A stretch of DNA of 55,892 bases from Clostridiaceae bacterium UBA6085 (GTDB taxonomy: Bacteria; Bacillota; Clostridia; Clostridiales; Clostridiaceae): contig DIXH01000037.1 in the NCBI GenBank assembly GCA_002428605.1, positions 1 through 55,892 on the forward strand, read 5' to 3'. Each line of letters starts with the position of its first letter. Positions within the stretch are counted from its first letter, which is position 1. A model generated the notes under the pieces. That model had not been told where the DNA came from. It saw only the letters and a list, made by a program, of their open reading frames with translations, and did no database searches. Positions 16,136 to 24,646 of this stretch are shown here, one piece after another. The position numbers and the translations under genes are program-made.

Positions 16136-17882
16136 CAGGTATCCAAAGACCAGGATAGACTTTGAAGGTGAAGCAGCATGGGATGGGTACAGTAAGATAA
16201 GTGAGATCCTAAGGGAACGTTCAAGGTCCCTTCTGGAGACAAGAGAAAGGGTGGTAGTTGCCATCGACTGCTATCCGGGCATGAATTACGAGGAGCTGGA
16301 AGAGGAGCTTATAAAAAGGCTTGATCCGAGCCTCGCAATATTCACTGACAAGGAGATATTCCAAAGTGAGGAAGCGGTCACTTCAAGGGTGATAGGAAGG
16401 CTCACGGATGACCGGGTATTCGGGCAGATGTGCCTTGAGACCTATGGTGATCTGGTCGATAAGGAGAAGCTCAGGTCCGCTGCCCAGCTTGTCAGCTCAG
16501 CAAAGGGGCTTGTCATAGTCTACGGAGCTGCGGCAAATATGATCGTTACTCCTGATATCCATATATATGCTGACCTTGCCAGATGGGAGCTTCAGGGCAG
16601 GCTGAGGAGAAATGAGACAGGAAGCTGGAAGAGCTCGATATTGTCTGATGACATTCTTCAAAAGTACAAGTGGGGCTACTTCTTCGAGTGGAGGGTAGCT
16701 GACAGGCATAAGGGAAGACATTTCTCTGATTTTGATTTCGTGTTAGATACGAACAGGAAGGGCAGTCCTGTAATGATTACAGGTGATGCCTTCAGGTACG
16801 CCCTTTCACATCTCGCTTCAAGGCCGTTCAGGCTGGTGCCTTTCTTTGATCCTGGAGTGTGGGGCGGTCAGTGGATGAAGAAGGTATTAGGACTTGATGA
16901 AGGTGAGCCTAACTATGCATGGTGTTTCGACTGCGTGCCTGAAGAGAATTCCATACTTCTGGATTTCAAGGGGACGATAATCGAGCTTCCTGCAATGGAC
17001 CTGGTACTGTATGAGTCAGGAAGGCTTTTGGGTGAAAGGGTAGTTGCAAGGTTCGGGACTGAATTCCCCATAAGGTTTGATTTCCTTGACACCATGGACG
17101 GACAGAATCTCAGCCTGCAGGTGCATCCAACTGTTGAATACATACAGGAGAAGTTCGGCATGCACTATACGCAGGAGGAGTCCTACTATATCCTTGACGC
17201 ATACGAAGACAGGGACCCTCTGGTTTATCTTGGAGTTAAGACCGGAACCAAAAAAGAGGAATTCTTCAGCGAGCTTAAGAAGGCGCAGGATGGAGGTATG
17301 GATTTCAATGCGGAACGGTTTGCGAACACAATAAGGGTCAGGAAGCATGACCATATCCTCATACCTCCGGGAACGGTGCATTGCTCAGGAAAGGATACCA
17401 TGGTACTTGAGATCTCATCCACTCCCTTCATATTCACATTCAAGCTCTGGGACTGGGGACGACTGGGGACTGACGGCAAGCCGAGACCTATAAACATCGA
17501 TCACGGCAGAGAGGTGGTAAAGATCGACAGGGACACTGAATGGGTGGAAAGGAACCTGATCAACAGGGTGACATTGCTGCATGAGGAAGAGGGCTGGAGG
17601 AGCGAGAGGACAGGACTGCATGAGCTCCAGTTCATAGAGACTGTCAGGGACTGGTTCAGAAAGCCAGTCAGGCACAGTACTTATGGAAGTGTGAATGTTC
17701 TTAACCTTGTGGAGGGAGAAGAGGCAATCGTAGAATCACCGGATGGAAGCTTTGAACCTCTGGTGGTCCATTATGCGGAGACCTTTGTTATACCTGAATC
17801 GGCAGGCGAGTATGTAATCAGGCCATATGGGGCATCAGAAGGCCGGGAGATTGCTACCATAAAGGCAAGGGTAAGGCTATGA
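16122..17882 (+). CDS. Class I mannose-6-phosphate isomerase-like protein with kinase-like N-terminal half
   Basis: Protein of about 586 aa, roughly twice the size of a minimal bacterial ManA. Residues about 240-586 are a type I phosphomannose isomerase cupin: NLSLQVHPTVEYI (metal ligands Gln and His), EESYYILDAYED (Glu), HILIPPGTVHCSG (His). This half should interconvert mannose 6-phosphate or a similar sugar phosphate with fructose 6-phosphate. The N-terminal 210 residues resemble a uridine-kinase-like fold (RVVVAIDCYPGMNYEELEEE, then LRSAAQLVSSAKGLVIVYG and IYADLARWELQGRLRR), but the Walker A Gly-Lys-Ser/Thr is absent. ATG 16122 (or 16116) overlaps the end of the hydrolase gene. The gene overlaps the ROK kinase gene by four bases. 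Confidence 0.82.
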   Translation: MSSYDRYPKTRIDFEGEAAWDGYSKISEILRERSRSLLETRERVVVAIDCYPGMNYEELEEELIKRLDPSLAIFTDKEIFQSEEAVTSRVIGRLTDDRVFGQMCLETYGDLVDKEKLRSAAQLVSSAKGLVIVYGAAANMIVTPDIHIYADLARWELQGRLRRNETGSWKSSILSDDILQKYKWGYFFEWRVADRHKGRHFSDFDFVLDTNRKGSPVMITGDAFRYALSHLASRPFRLVPFFDPGVWGGQWMKKVLGLDEGEPNYAWCFDCVPEENSILLDFKGTIIELPAMDLVLYESGRLLGERVVARFGTEFPIRFDFLDTMDGQNLSLQVHPTVEYIQEKFGMHYTQEESYYILDAYEDRDPLVYLGVKTGTKKEEFFSELKKAQDGGMDFNAERFANTIRVRKHDHILIPPGTVHCSGKDTMVLEISSTPFIFTFKLWDWGRLGTDGKPRPINIDHGREVVKIDRDTEWVERNLINRVTLLHEEEGWRSERTGLHELQFIETVRDWFRKPVRHSTYGSVNVLNLVEGEEAIVESPDGSFEPLVVHYAETFVIPESAGEYVIRPYGASEGREIATIKARVRL

Positions 17883-18805
17883 GAGCTGCTTTTGACCTGG
17901 GGGGTACGAATATAAAGGTCGGTATCATAGCTCACGGGAAGCTGATCAGGAAAGGCTCTGTCGAAACCGAGCCAGAGGCTGGGATCATGGCGAATCTTAA
18001 GAAAGCATCCGGACTTCTGAGAGCAGGCTGCGATGAGAAAATTGAGATGCTGGGGATCGCTGTCCCGGGGATAGTAGACATAAGGAACATGAAGATTACT
18101 TCATCCAATGCAAAGTTTGCGGATGCTGTGGGATTTGACTTTCAGAAGTGGTGCCTTGAAGAATTCGGCTGTCCTCTGGTAATGGATAATGATGCCAATG
18201 CGGCGCTTATCGGTGAAGCTTCAAGAGGCTGTGCCATGGGTGAGGACAATGCGGTAATGATGATCCTTGGTACCGGTATAGGAACAGCCGCGATCATCAA
18301 TGGAAAGCCGCTCCGTGGGAAGCATTACCAGGCCGGGATACTCGGGGGACATTTTGTGGCGGACATCAATGGAGACGCATGCACCTGCGGGGGCAGAGGG
18401 TGCCTCGAGACTATAGCAGGTTCCAGGGAGCTGGAACGGTCAGTTTCAAAGATGGAAGGCTACTCTGGCAGCATGCTTTCAAAATGCAGGCAGGTCGGGA
18501 TGAAGGAGATCATTGACTGCATGGAGAAGGGGGATGTCTTCAGCAAAATCGCATTTGAGATGGCAATTGACGTCTACTCAGCAGGAATTACAAATCTTGT
18601 CCATGCTTACGACCCTGAGGTAATTGTCCTCAGCGGTGGAGTGATGAATGGCAGAAAGCAGATACTTCCTGCGATAAGGAGAAGCGTTGAGAAAAGAGCA
18701 TGGACACCCTGGGGAAAGCTTCGGTTTCTTGTGGCAGAAGACCCCGACAGCTCGGTACTCCTGGGACTGCAGACGCTGATGGAGGAATACAAGGATGGAC
18801 ATTAG
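17879..18805 (+). CDS. ROK-family sugar kinase
   Basis: Cytoplasmic sugar kinase of 308 aa. ATP-binding AFDLGGTNIKVGII (residues 4-17), catalytic Asp in MDNDANAALIGEA (about 102-114), phosphate-2 loop LGTGIGTAAIING (about 131-143) and ROK zinc site with DACTCGGRGCLETIAG (about 167-182). There is no N-terminal HTH, so it is an enzyme and not a repressor. Start ATG 17879 overlaps the isomerase stop, implying translational coupling. It probably phosphorylates the free hexose (glucose, fructose or mannose) released by the two glycosidases, feeding the isomerase encoded just upstream. Confidence 0.92.
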   Translation: MRAAFDLGGTNIKVGIIAHGKLIRKGSVETEPEAGIMANLKKASGLLRAGCDEKIEMLGIAVPGIVDIRNMKITSSNAKFADAVGFDFQKWCLEEFGCPLVMDNDANAALIGEASRGCAMGEDNAVMMILGTGIGTAAIINGKPLRGKHYQAGILGGHFVADINGDACTCGGRGCLETIAGSRELERSVSKMEGYSGSMLSKCRQVGMKEIIDCMEKGDVFSKIAFEMAIDVYSAGITNLVHAYDPEVIVLSGGVMNGRKQILPAIRRSVEKRAWTPWGKLRFLVAEDPDSSVLLGLQTLMEEYKDGH

Positions 18806-19436
18806 AGGATCGAAGCTTGCAATATATGGAGACAGCCTGTCTACCGGAACTCATGGTGAAGGAGGATACGAGGAAAAGCTTAAGGAATCACTTGGCCTTT
18901 CTGAGACCTGTAACATGGCTGTAGGCTCAAGTTCACTTTCAAAGGGTCCTAAAGGCTGCATGGCAGACCTGCTTGAGGAAGGAAAGCTGCCTGAAGCAGC
19001 TGATATCATCATAGTCTGGCATGGGAGCAACGACTGGTACTGGGGTGTCCCCCTGGGCAGGCAGGGAGACAGGGAGCCATTTACATTCTACGGTGCCATA
19101 AGCTATGTCATAGACACTCTTCGGAGAGAGTTTCCAAAAGCAATGATCGTATGGGTCACCCCGATCTACCGTATGGAGAAGCCTGACGGAGGTGAAAATG
19201 CTGGTGATGCATTTGTTACTCCAAACAAGACTGGCAGAACTCTTCTTGATTATGCGGCAGCCATAGAGAGGGCAAGCCTTCTTCACGGATTTCCTGTAAT
19301 CGACATGCGAAGGCTCTGCGGGATCCATGCACACAATGCAGGATACTATCTGGAGGACGGAGTGCACCCGAATAAAAATGGCTATGTGCTGATCCACAGC
19401 ATTCTGGAAAGCGAAATAAGGAAACTAATATTTTAG
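18795..19436 (+). CDS. SGNH/GDSL-family hydrolase
   Basis: Small esterase of 213 aa. Block I with the catalytic Ser is AIYGDSLSTGTHGEGG (residues about 9-24), the block II Gly is in MAVGSSSLSKG, block III has Asn in HGSNDWYWG, and block V has the catalytic Asp and His in DGVHPNKNGY. All four SGNH residues are present. No signal peptide. It overlaps the ROK gene by 11 bases. Such enzymes often remove acetyl or other acyl groups from sugars, which would fit a decorated carbohydrate substrate. Confidence 0.9.
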   Translation: MDIRGSKLAIYGDSLSTGTHGEGGYEEKLKESLGLSETCNMAVGSSSLSKGPKGCMADLLEEGKLPEAADIIIVWHGSNDWYWGVPLGRQGDREPFTFYGAISYVIDTLRREFPKAMIVWVTPIYRMEKPDGGENAGDAFVTPNKTGRTLLDYAAAIERASLLHGFPVIDMRRLCGIHAHNAGYYLEDGVHPNKNGYVLIHSILESEIRKLIF

Positions 19437-19453
19437 GTGAAGCTGGTGTAGAA

Positions 19454-21142
19454 ATGCAGAAGAAGATAGTATATGCAGATGATTTCGTCAAGGACAGAAT
19501 GCATTCGGCATCCGGAATACAGGCTGCTGTTGATCATGCAAGGAGCATTCAGGCTGATGAGTTAAGGTTCGGTGAAGGTACATACAATCTAGATGAATGG
19601 CAAAGGATCGAGACCTTATCCATTGCCCATGATGATGGCTGTGGTGACATCCATGAAAAGGATGTGCACCTGCTTATTGAAGGGATGACCGGCATAACTC
19701 TCAGGGGGGAACGTCTTGAGGATGGCAGCCCGGGAACGATACTCGCGGGCTCAAACAGCCGGATCCCTGATACTCTTCTGCCATCGATACTTTGGGCAAC
19801 AGGTTCAGGGAATCTTACATTAAGAGACCTGGCGTTCACAAGGAGTCCTGAAACAGCAAGTGCGGGAAGGGTAGTGGCGATTCACGGGTCAATACTTACG
19901 ATTGAAGTTTCCGAAGGTCTTCCAATTGGCGATGGAATGGGAGCATACTGCATGAACAGGTTTGACCTTACTGACAGAAGTTTGCAGGGAGCAAGCCTGA
20001 CATTCGGCTTTGGTTATGACAGGCGATTCATCAAGACAGGAGAGCGTACGCTGGTGCTTGAAGATGACGATCTCTCCTCGATCCTCAGGGTCGGGGATGG
20101 TGTTTCCTGGCACCAGTCCGGAAAAACTGATTTCCAACTGTTTTTCGGTGAATGTGAGAACATAAGGCTTGATAATGTGAGGATATACAATTCAAACAGC
20201 TTTGCATTAATTACCGAACATTGCAGGAACATCAGAGCCCGGAGGCTTGTCATTAAACCGGACAAGGGTCAGCTTTTCACTGGTTCCAGGGACGGCTGGA
20301 AGATATACAGATGCAGCGGAAAGATCGAACTGGACGAATGCCACTTCGAGGGGGTCAGGATGGACGGTCAGAATGTCCATAGCAACTTCATGGTGGTAGA
20401 AAAGCTGCTGTCATCTAAAAGTTTGGTCTGCTCATGCAAGTATGCCCCTATTCCCCTTGAAGAAGGATCTGAAATGGAATTCCATGACGGAACGAGAATT
20501 GTCCGGAACAGGATAGAAGCATGGAAGACCACAGGAAGATACCCGGTAGTTCATTCAAGAAGGGATAGTGACACCGCCGGCGCTGAGGTCCCGGGTGCCA
20601 CAAACTACATTACAATGTATGAGGTGTCTTTTGAATGTGACCTTGAAGCTTTTGTCACGAAAGGTACCCTCTTGACTCCGGAGTGCTGGGAACCGGAATC
20701 ATACATATGCAGGAACACTGTGTTCAGAAACATCGCAGGTGCGGGTCAGCTCCTGAGATGCAAGGATGTGCATATTGAAGGATGCAGCTACGAGAACATG
20801 ATGAATGCCGGGATACTTATGGGTGCGGAGCTTGATACTCACAGCGAGGGTGGCCACGCCATAAATATCGTAATAAAAGACTGCAGATTCGATAATTGCG
20901 GCTTCAAGCCAAGATACGGAAGATTCGGGGGAGCCTGCATTGCCATAAAATCACAGGGCTTCAACGATCCTCATAACAGGAACGTCCTGATCGAAGGAAA
21001 CCTGTTCAGAAACAGCAGCATTGCCGTGGAGGTACGTGACGCCTCAGATGTATTAATAAGGTCAAACATCTACGAGGGGATCAGGGAAAGATATGTCATA
21101 GACAGTGAGACAACAAATGATATCAGGATTTCGGATCGTTGA
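19454..21142 (+). CDS. Right-handed parallel beta-helix protein
   Basis: Protein of 562 aa with the repeat pattern of a right-handed beta-helix (pectate-lyase-like fold): IQAAVDHARSIQADELRFGE near the N-terminus, then IRLDNVRIYNSNSFAL, KIELDECHFEGVRMDGQ, DVHIEGCSYENMMNAGIL, NVLIEGNLFRNSSIAVEV and DVLIRSNIYEGI. There is no signal peptide, so it appears cytoplasmic, unlike most secreted polysaccharide lyases. Proteins of this class cut, epimerise or bind carbohydrate; the catalytic residues are not identifiable by eye. It is preceded by a weak AGGTGA ribosome-binding site and lies between the esterase and dehydrogenase genes of the operon. Confidence 0.8.
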   Translation: MQKKIVYADDFVKDRMHSASGIQAAVDHARSIQADELRFGEGTYNLDEWQRIETLSIAHDDGCGDIHEKDVHLLIEGMTGITLRGERLEDGSPGTILAGSNSRIPDTLLPSILWATGSGNLTLRDLAFTRSPETASAGRVVAIHGSILTIEVSEGLPIGDGMGAYCMNRFDLTDRSLQGASLTFGFGYDRRFIKTGERTLVLEDDDLSSILRVGDGVSWHQSGKTDFQLFFGECENIRLDNVRIYNSNSFALITEHCRNIRARRLVIKPDKGQLFTGSRDGWKIYRCSGKIELDECHFEGVRMDGQNVHSNFMVVEKLLSSKSLVCSCKYAPIPLEEGSEMEFHDGTRIVRNRIEAWKTTGRYPVVHSRRDSDTAGAEVPGATNYITMYEVSFECDLEAFVTKGTLLTPECWEPESYICRNTVFRNIAGAGQLLRCKDVHIEGCSYENMMNAGILMGAELDTHSEGGHAINIVIKDCRFDNCGFKPRYGRFGGACIAIKSQGFNDPHNRNVLIEGNLFRNSSIAVEVRDASDVLIRSNIYEGIRERYVIDSETTNDIRISDR

Positions 21143-21169
21143 AAGTAATAACAACAAGGAGCTAAGATT

Positions 21170-22234
21170 ATGAGGAAACTTATTTGTAAAGCACCAGGCA
21201 TTGCCGAGCTGGCAGGCTATGAGGACTTACCTATCAGGCCAAATGAAGTGAAGGTCAGAGTATTATTCGCATCTCCCAAGCACGGGACTGAGATAGCTGA
21301 TTTCAGAGGTACCACCCCCTTCATAGACGGCAAATATGATCCGGAGTGGCAGATCTTCAAAAACCGTGACGAGGATGAACCAAGAGGACTTGAGTATGGT
21401 GACCTGCCGCTTGGAAACATGTTCGTGGGTATAATAATAGAGGCTGGAGAAAATGTGACTGACTACAGGATAGGAGACAGGGTATGCTCATATGGCTCCA
21501 TAAGGGAGACCCAGATAGTGAATGCCGTGGGCAACTACAGGCTCAGGAAGATGAAGGCAGATGATTCCGAAAGAAACGCAGTATGCTATGACCCGGCTCA
21601 GTTTGCGCTTGGGGGCATAAGGGATGCGAATGTAAGAGCCGGTGACAATGTAGCTGTCATAGGTCTTGGTGCCATAGGTCAGATCGCTGTCCAGCTGGCA
21701 GCTAAGGCAGGGGCAGCAAATGTTATAGCGATAGACCCAATTCCCAAACGACGTGAGATCGCACTAAAGCATGGGGCTCATTTTGCTCTTGACCCTGTAT
21801 CATGTGATGCAGGACTTGAGATCAAGAGGCTCACGGGCAAGGCCGGAGCTGATTCGATAATTGAAACAAGCGGAAGCGTCAACGCACTTCAAACCTCGCT
21901 CAAGGGGCTCGCATATGGAGGTATAATATCCTATTTGGCATTTGCCAAGCCGTTTCCGGCAGGTCTGTGGCTTGGTCAGGAAGCACACTTCAATTATGGC
22001 AGGATAGTTTTTTCAAGGGCCGGCAGCGAACCGAATCCTGAGTATCCAAGGTGGTCCAGGAAAAGGATAGAGGATGTCTCGTGGGAGCTCCTGATGAACG
22101 GGTATCTTGACTGTGAAGATATCATCGACCCGATCGTTGACTTTGATGACTGTGCTGAAGGCTTCAAGAAGTATGTGGACCTTGAGCCTGACCTTAGCAT
22201 AAAGCTTGGAATAGCTTTCAGGAGGGACAAATAA
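21170..22234 (+). CDS. Zinc-independent MDR-family dehydrogenase
   Basis: Medium-chain dehydrogenase/reductase of 354 aa. The N-terminal GroES-like domain runs to about residue 145, and the Rossmann domain has VAVIGLGAIGQIAVQLA (about 162-178) followed by acidic AIDP, which favours NAD. The catalytic-zinc Cys of alcohol dehydrogenases is replaced: the segment reads FASPKHGTEIADFRG, the Gly-Thr-Glu type seen in BchC-like members. The four-Cys structural zinc loop is also missing. It has an AAGGAG ribosome-binding site. It is coupled (stop/start overlap) to the TIM-barrel gene and followed by a Gfo/Idh oxidoreductase, a trio common in oxidation and epimerisation of sugars or polyols through keto intermediates. 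Confidence 0.85.
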   Translation: MRKLICKAPGIAELAGYEDLPIRPNEVKVRVLFASPKHGTEIADFRGTTPFIDGKYDPEWQIFKNRDEDEPRGLEYGDLPLGNMFVGIIIEAGENVTDYRIGDRVCSYGSIRETQIVNAVGNYRLRKMKADDSERNAVCYDPAQFALGGIRDANVRAGDNVAVIGLGAIGQIAVQLAAKAGAANVIAIDPIPKRREIALKHGAHFALDPVSCDAGLEIKRLTGKAGADSIIETSGSVNALQTSLKGLAYGGIISYLAFAKPFPAGLWLGQEAHFNYGRIVFSRAGSEPNPEYPRWSRKRIEDVSWELLMNGYLDCEDIIDPIVDFDDCAEGFKKYVDLEPDLSIKLGIAFRRDK

Positions 22235-23025
22235 TGAGGCTTGGCACTCAGGACAAGGATTTCTTCCCGAAAGGGCTGACTGAAAAGTTCATTCATATCA
22301 AAAGGCTGGGCTTTGACTGCTTCGAGATAGACGGTAAGGTGCTTACTGATGACACGACTTTGGTGAAGGAAGCTATCCTGGCTTCAGGACTTCCTGTAGT
22401 ATCCGCCTGCGGTGGCTACAGGGGATGGATCGGGGACTTCATTGAAGAGAGGCGTCAAAATGCAATTATTGACCTGAAGTCTATAATAAGGGCACTCAGG
22501 GAGGTCGGCGGAAAGAACGTTGTTGTTCCCGCCGCATGGGGAATGTTCACCTACAGGCTTCCGCCAATGGTATCTCCAAGAAGCATGGAAGGTGACCGTA
22601 AGGCAATACTTGATTCTCTTAAGGAGCTTGATCCGGTTGCAAGGGAATGCGGCATCACGATCTGTCTGGAACCATTGAACCGGTACCAGGACCATATGCT
22701 GAACACATTGAAGGATGCAGCTGATGTCATAAAAGCAGGAGGATTTGAAGCAGTGAAGATAACTGCTGACTTTTATCATATGGCAATCGAAGAGGACGAT
22801 ATGGCAGGATCACTCGAGAAATATTCAAGGGAAATCGGGCATGTCCATATTGCTGAAAACCACAGGTATCAACCGGGTACCGGGTCAATGGATTTCGGAA
22901 GGCTTATGGGGACTTTGAAGAAGATAGGATATCATGGATCGGTCGTGTATGAATGCAGGGTGAGGGGCGAGGACCCGGAAAGGGCTTACAGGGAATCGGT
23001 TGAATATATGAGAAGATTCAACTGA
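22234..23025 (+). CDS. Sugar isomerase/epimerase-like TIM-barrel protein
   Basis: Protein of 263 aa in the AP-endonuclease-2-like (xylose-isomerase-type) TIM-barrel family. Metal-site features: CLEPLNRYQDHMLNTLKDAA (Glu and nearby polar residues), KITADFYHMAIEEDD (Asp, His), GHVHIAENHR and a final VVYECRVRGEDPE. Such enzymes isomerise, epimerise or, in 3-ketoglycoside pathways, cleave oxidised sugars. The start ATG 22234 shares a base with the stop of the dehydrogenase gene, indicating coupled translation. The substrate is not predictable from sequence alone. Confidence 0.87.
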   Translation: MRLGTQDKDFFPKGLTEKFIHIKRLGFDCFEIDGKVLTDDTTLVKEAILASGLPVVSACGGYRGWIGDFIEERRQNAIIDLKSIIRALREVGGKNVVVPAAWGMFTYRLPPMVSPRSMEGDRKAILDSLKELDPVARECGITICLEPLNRYQDHMLNTLKDAADVIKAGGFEAVKITADFYHMAIEEDDMAGSLEKYSREIGHVHIAENHRYQPGTGSMDFGRLMGTLKKIGYHGSVVYECRVRGEDPERAYRESVEYMRRFN

Positions 23026-23047
23026 TGGATCGGAGGATGTGGAGAAA

Positions 23048-24088
23048 ATGGCAAAACTAAGGGCTGCGATAATCGGTGCCGGACAGATAGCAAAGAAGTC
23101 GCATATACCTAATTACCTCTCAATGGGAGACGAAGTCGAAATCGTTGGCATCTGTGACCGAAATATCGAGGCTGCGAGGACTACAGCAATAGAGAATGGG
23201 ATCCCTTACTGGTCTTCGGACCATAAGGAAATGCTTGACATGGTCAATCCTGATATAGTCAATGTATGCGTCCCAAACAAATTTCACTACTCAGCAGTCT
23301 GTGATTCACTTGATGCCGACTGCCATGTTCTGTGTGAAAAGCCTCCTGCTGTTTCTTACAAGGAGGCAGAGCTGATGATGAAGAAAGCGGATGAATGCAG
23401 TAAACTCCTCAGCTACGGCTTTCATCTGAGACATGGGGAAAATGTAAGGATAATGAAGGAAAAGGCACTTAATGGTGAATTCGGACAGATATATTTTGCA
23501 AAAGCAGAGTGGCTAAGAAGACGTGGTATACCTGGCTGGGGCAATTTCACGAACCGTGAGATCCAGGGAGGAGGACCTCTTATAGACATTGGTGTTCATA
23601 TGCTTGATATTGCAGTTTACCTGATGGATTATCCTGAAATTGACCATGTATCAGCTACCTCCCATGACCTTATCGGAAAGAGAAAAGGTGTAGGACTGAT
23701 GGGTGACTGGGATCCCCAGAAGTTCAACGTAGAGGATTCGCTCTTTGGTTTCATCAGGTTCAAGAATGGAGCAGGTCTAAGCATATCAACTTCATTTGCC
23801 CTGAACATGAAGGAAAAGGACAGGAAGAGTCTGGAGATCTATGGAGACAGGTTGGGGGCAAGTCTCTTTCCTCCTGAAACCTTCGGTGAGGAAGGAAGCA
23901 TGCTGACCGATTCCTCATATACCTTTGCCAAAGACGAGGACCTTCATTTAAAAAGCCTCAGGAACTTCGTTAAGGCGTGCAAAGGGGAAGAGAAGCTTCT
24001 CGTCACTGCAGAGCAAGGGACCTACGTCCAGAGGATAGCTGAGGCACTGTATGCATCAGCTGAAAGTGGTGAAGCTGTCATACTGTAG
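23048..24088 (+). CDS. Gfo/Idh/MocA-family oxidoreductase
   Basis: NAD(P)-dependent sugar oxidoreductase of about 346 aa. Rossmann motif RAAIIGAGQIAKKSHIPNY (residues 4-22), then VNVCVPNKFHYSAV, the family EKP motif in CHVLCEKPPAVSYKEAELM with the catalytic-type Lys, and GGGPLIDIGVHMLDIAVYLM with Asp and His of the substrate site. The start is ATG 23048 or GTG 23039; both have nearby G-rich ribosome-binding sites, and ATG fits the family N-terminus. It is the last gene of the carbohydrate operon and is followed by a terminator. With the MDR dehydrogenase and TIM-barrel enzyme it likely oxidises or reduces a keto-sugar. Confidence 0.92.
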   Translation: MAKLRAAIIGAGQIAKKSHIPNYLSMGDEVEIVGICDRNIEAARTTAIENGIPYWSSDHKEMLDMVNPDIVNVCVPNKFHYSAVCDSLDADCHVLCEKPPAVSYKEAELMMKKADECSKLLSYGFHLRHGENVRIMKEKALNGEFGQIYFAKAEWLRRRGIPGWGNFTNREIQGGGPLIDIGVHMLDIAVYLMDYPEIDHVSATSHDLIGKRKGVGLMGDWDPQKFNVEDSLFGFIRFKNGAGLSISTSFALNMKEKDRKSLEIYGDRLGASLFPPETFGEEGSMLTDSSYTFAKDEDLHLKSLRNFVKACKGEEKLLVTAEQGTYVQRIAEALYASAESGEAVIL

Positions 24089-24139
24089 TAACGTAACATG
24101 AATTTTAGTTTTAGAATATCAAAAAATCAATCCATAAAC

Positions 24140-24175
24140 AAAACCCTGCAGTCAACATGATCTGCAGGGTTTTGA
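24140..24175 (+). terminator. Terminator of the carbohydrate operon
   Basis: Twelve-base-pair stem AAAACCCTGCAG / CTGCAGGGTTTT (24140-24151 and 24162-24173). It marks the left edge of host-type sequence before the A/T-rich island. Confidence 0.9.
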
Positions 24176-24646
24176 TTGTATTTAAGGAATCAGAAGCAGT
24201 ACTAAGTAGCATTTATATAAAATATTAATTTATTACAGTGAATGATAATTGTAAAAATTCTTCAATTGTGTATGTAATGTCCATTTCATAATGAAAATGT
24301 CCGAATTTTGAATTAATGTGATATAATATGATTGTTGTATTGTATGCACTGTTGTGTTGGAGGTAATACCTTGGTTGTATCGTAGGAGATGCTATTTAAC
24401 CATTGAGCGATTAGGTATTTTAGAATAAAACTTAAGTGAAATGGAAACAATCGGTAGCATTATTATGATAAAGCTGGTGAGTAATAAAATGTTACTTTAT
24501 AAGCTCTGATAATTATTGTTCTGCGCTTGAGTGAAGATGTCCGAAAATATAGAGATTTTGCCTTGTAAAAGATTCTTGTATATCAATAAATGTAAATTTA
24601 ATTTTTCTAACGTGTGACATTAGAGTGAGCAAAGGTGAATAACATC
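24176..24646 (+). promoter_or_regulatory. Upstream control region of the defense operon
   Basis: About 470 A/T-rich bases without a gene. Seen here: two AATGTCC copies 20 bases apart (24276-24282, 24296-24302) flanking the palindrome TTTCAT-A-ATGAAA (24284-24296); an extended -10 box TGATATAAT (24319-24327) without a convincing -35; a foldable leader (24365-24419); and a third ATGTCC at 24537-24542, where ATGTCCGAA repeats 24297-24305 exactly. This looks like a regulated promoter with operator sites and a long leader for the operon starting at 24647. No regulator gene is linked to it. Confidence 0.5.
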
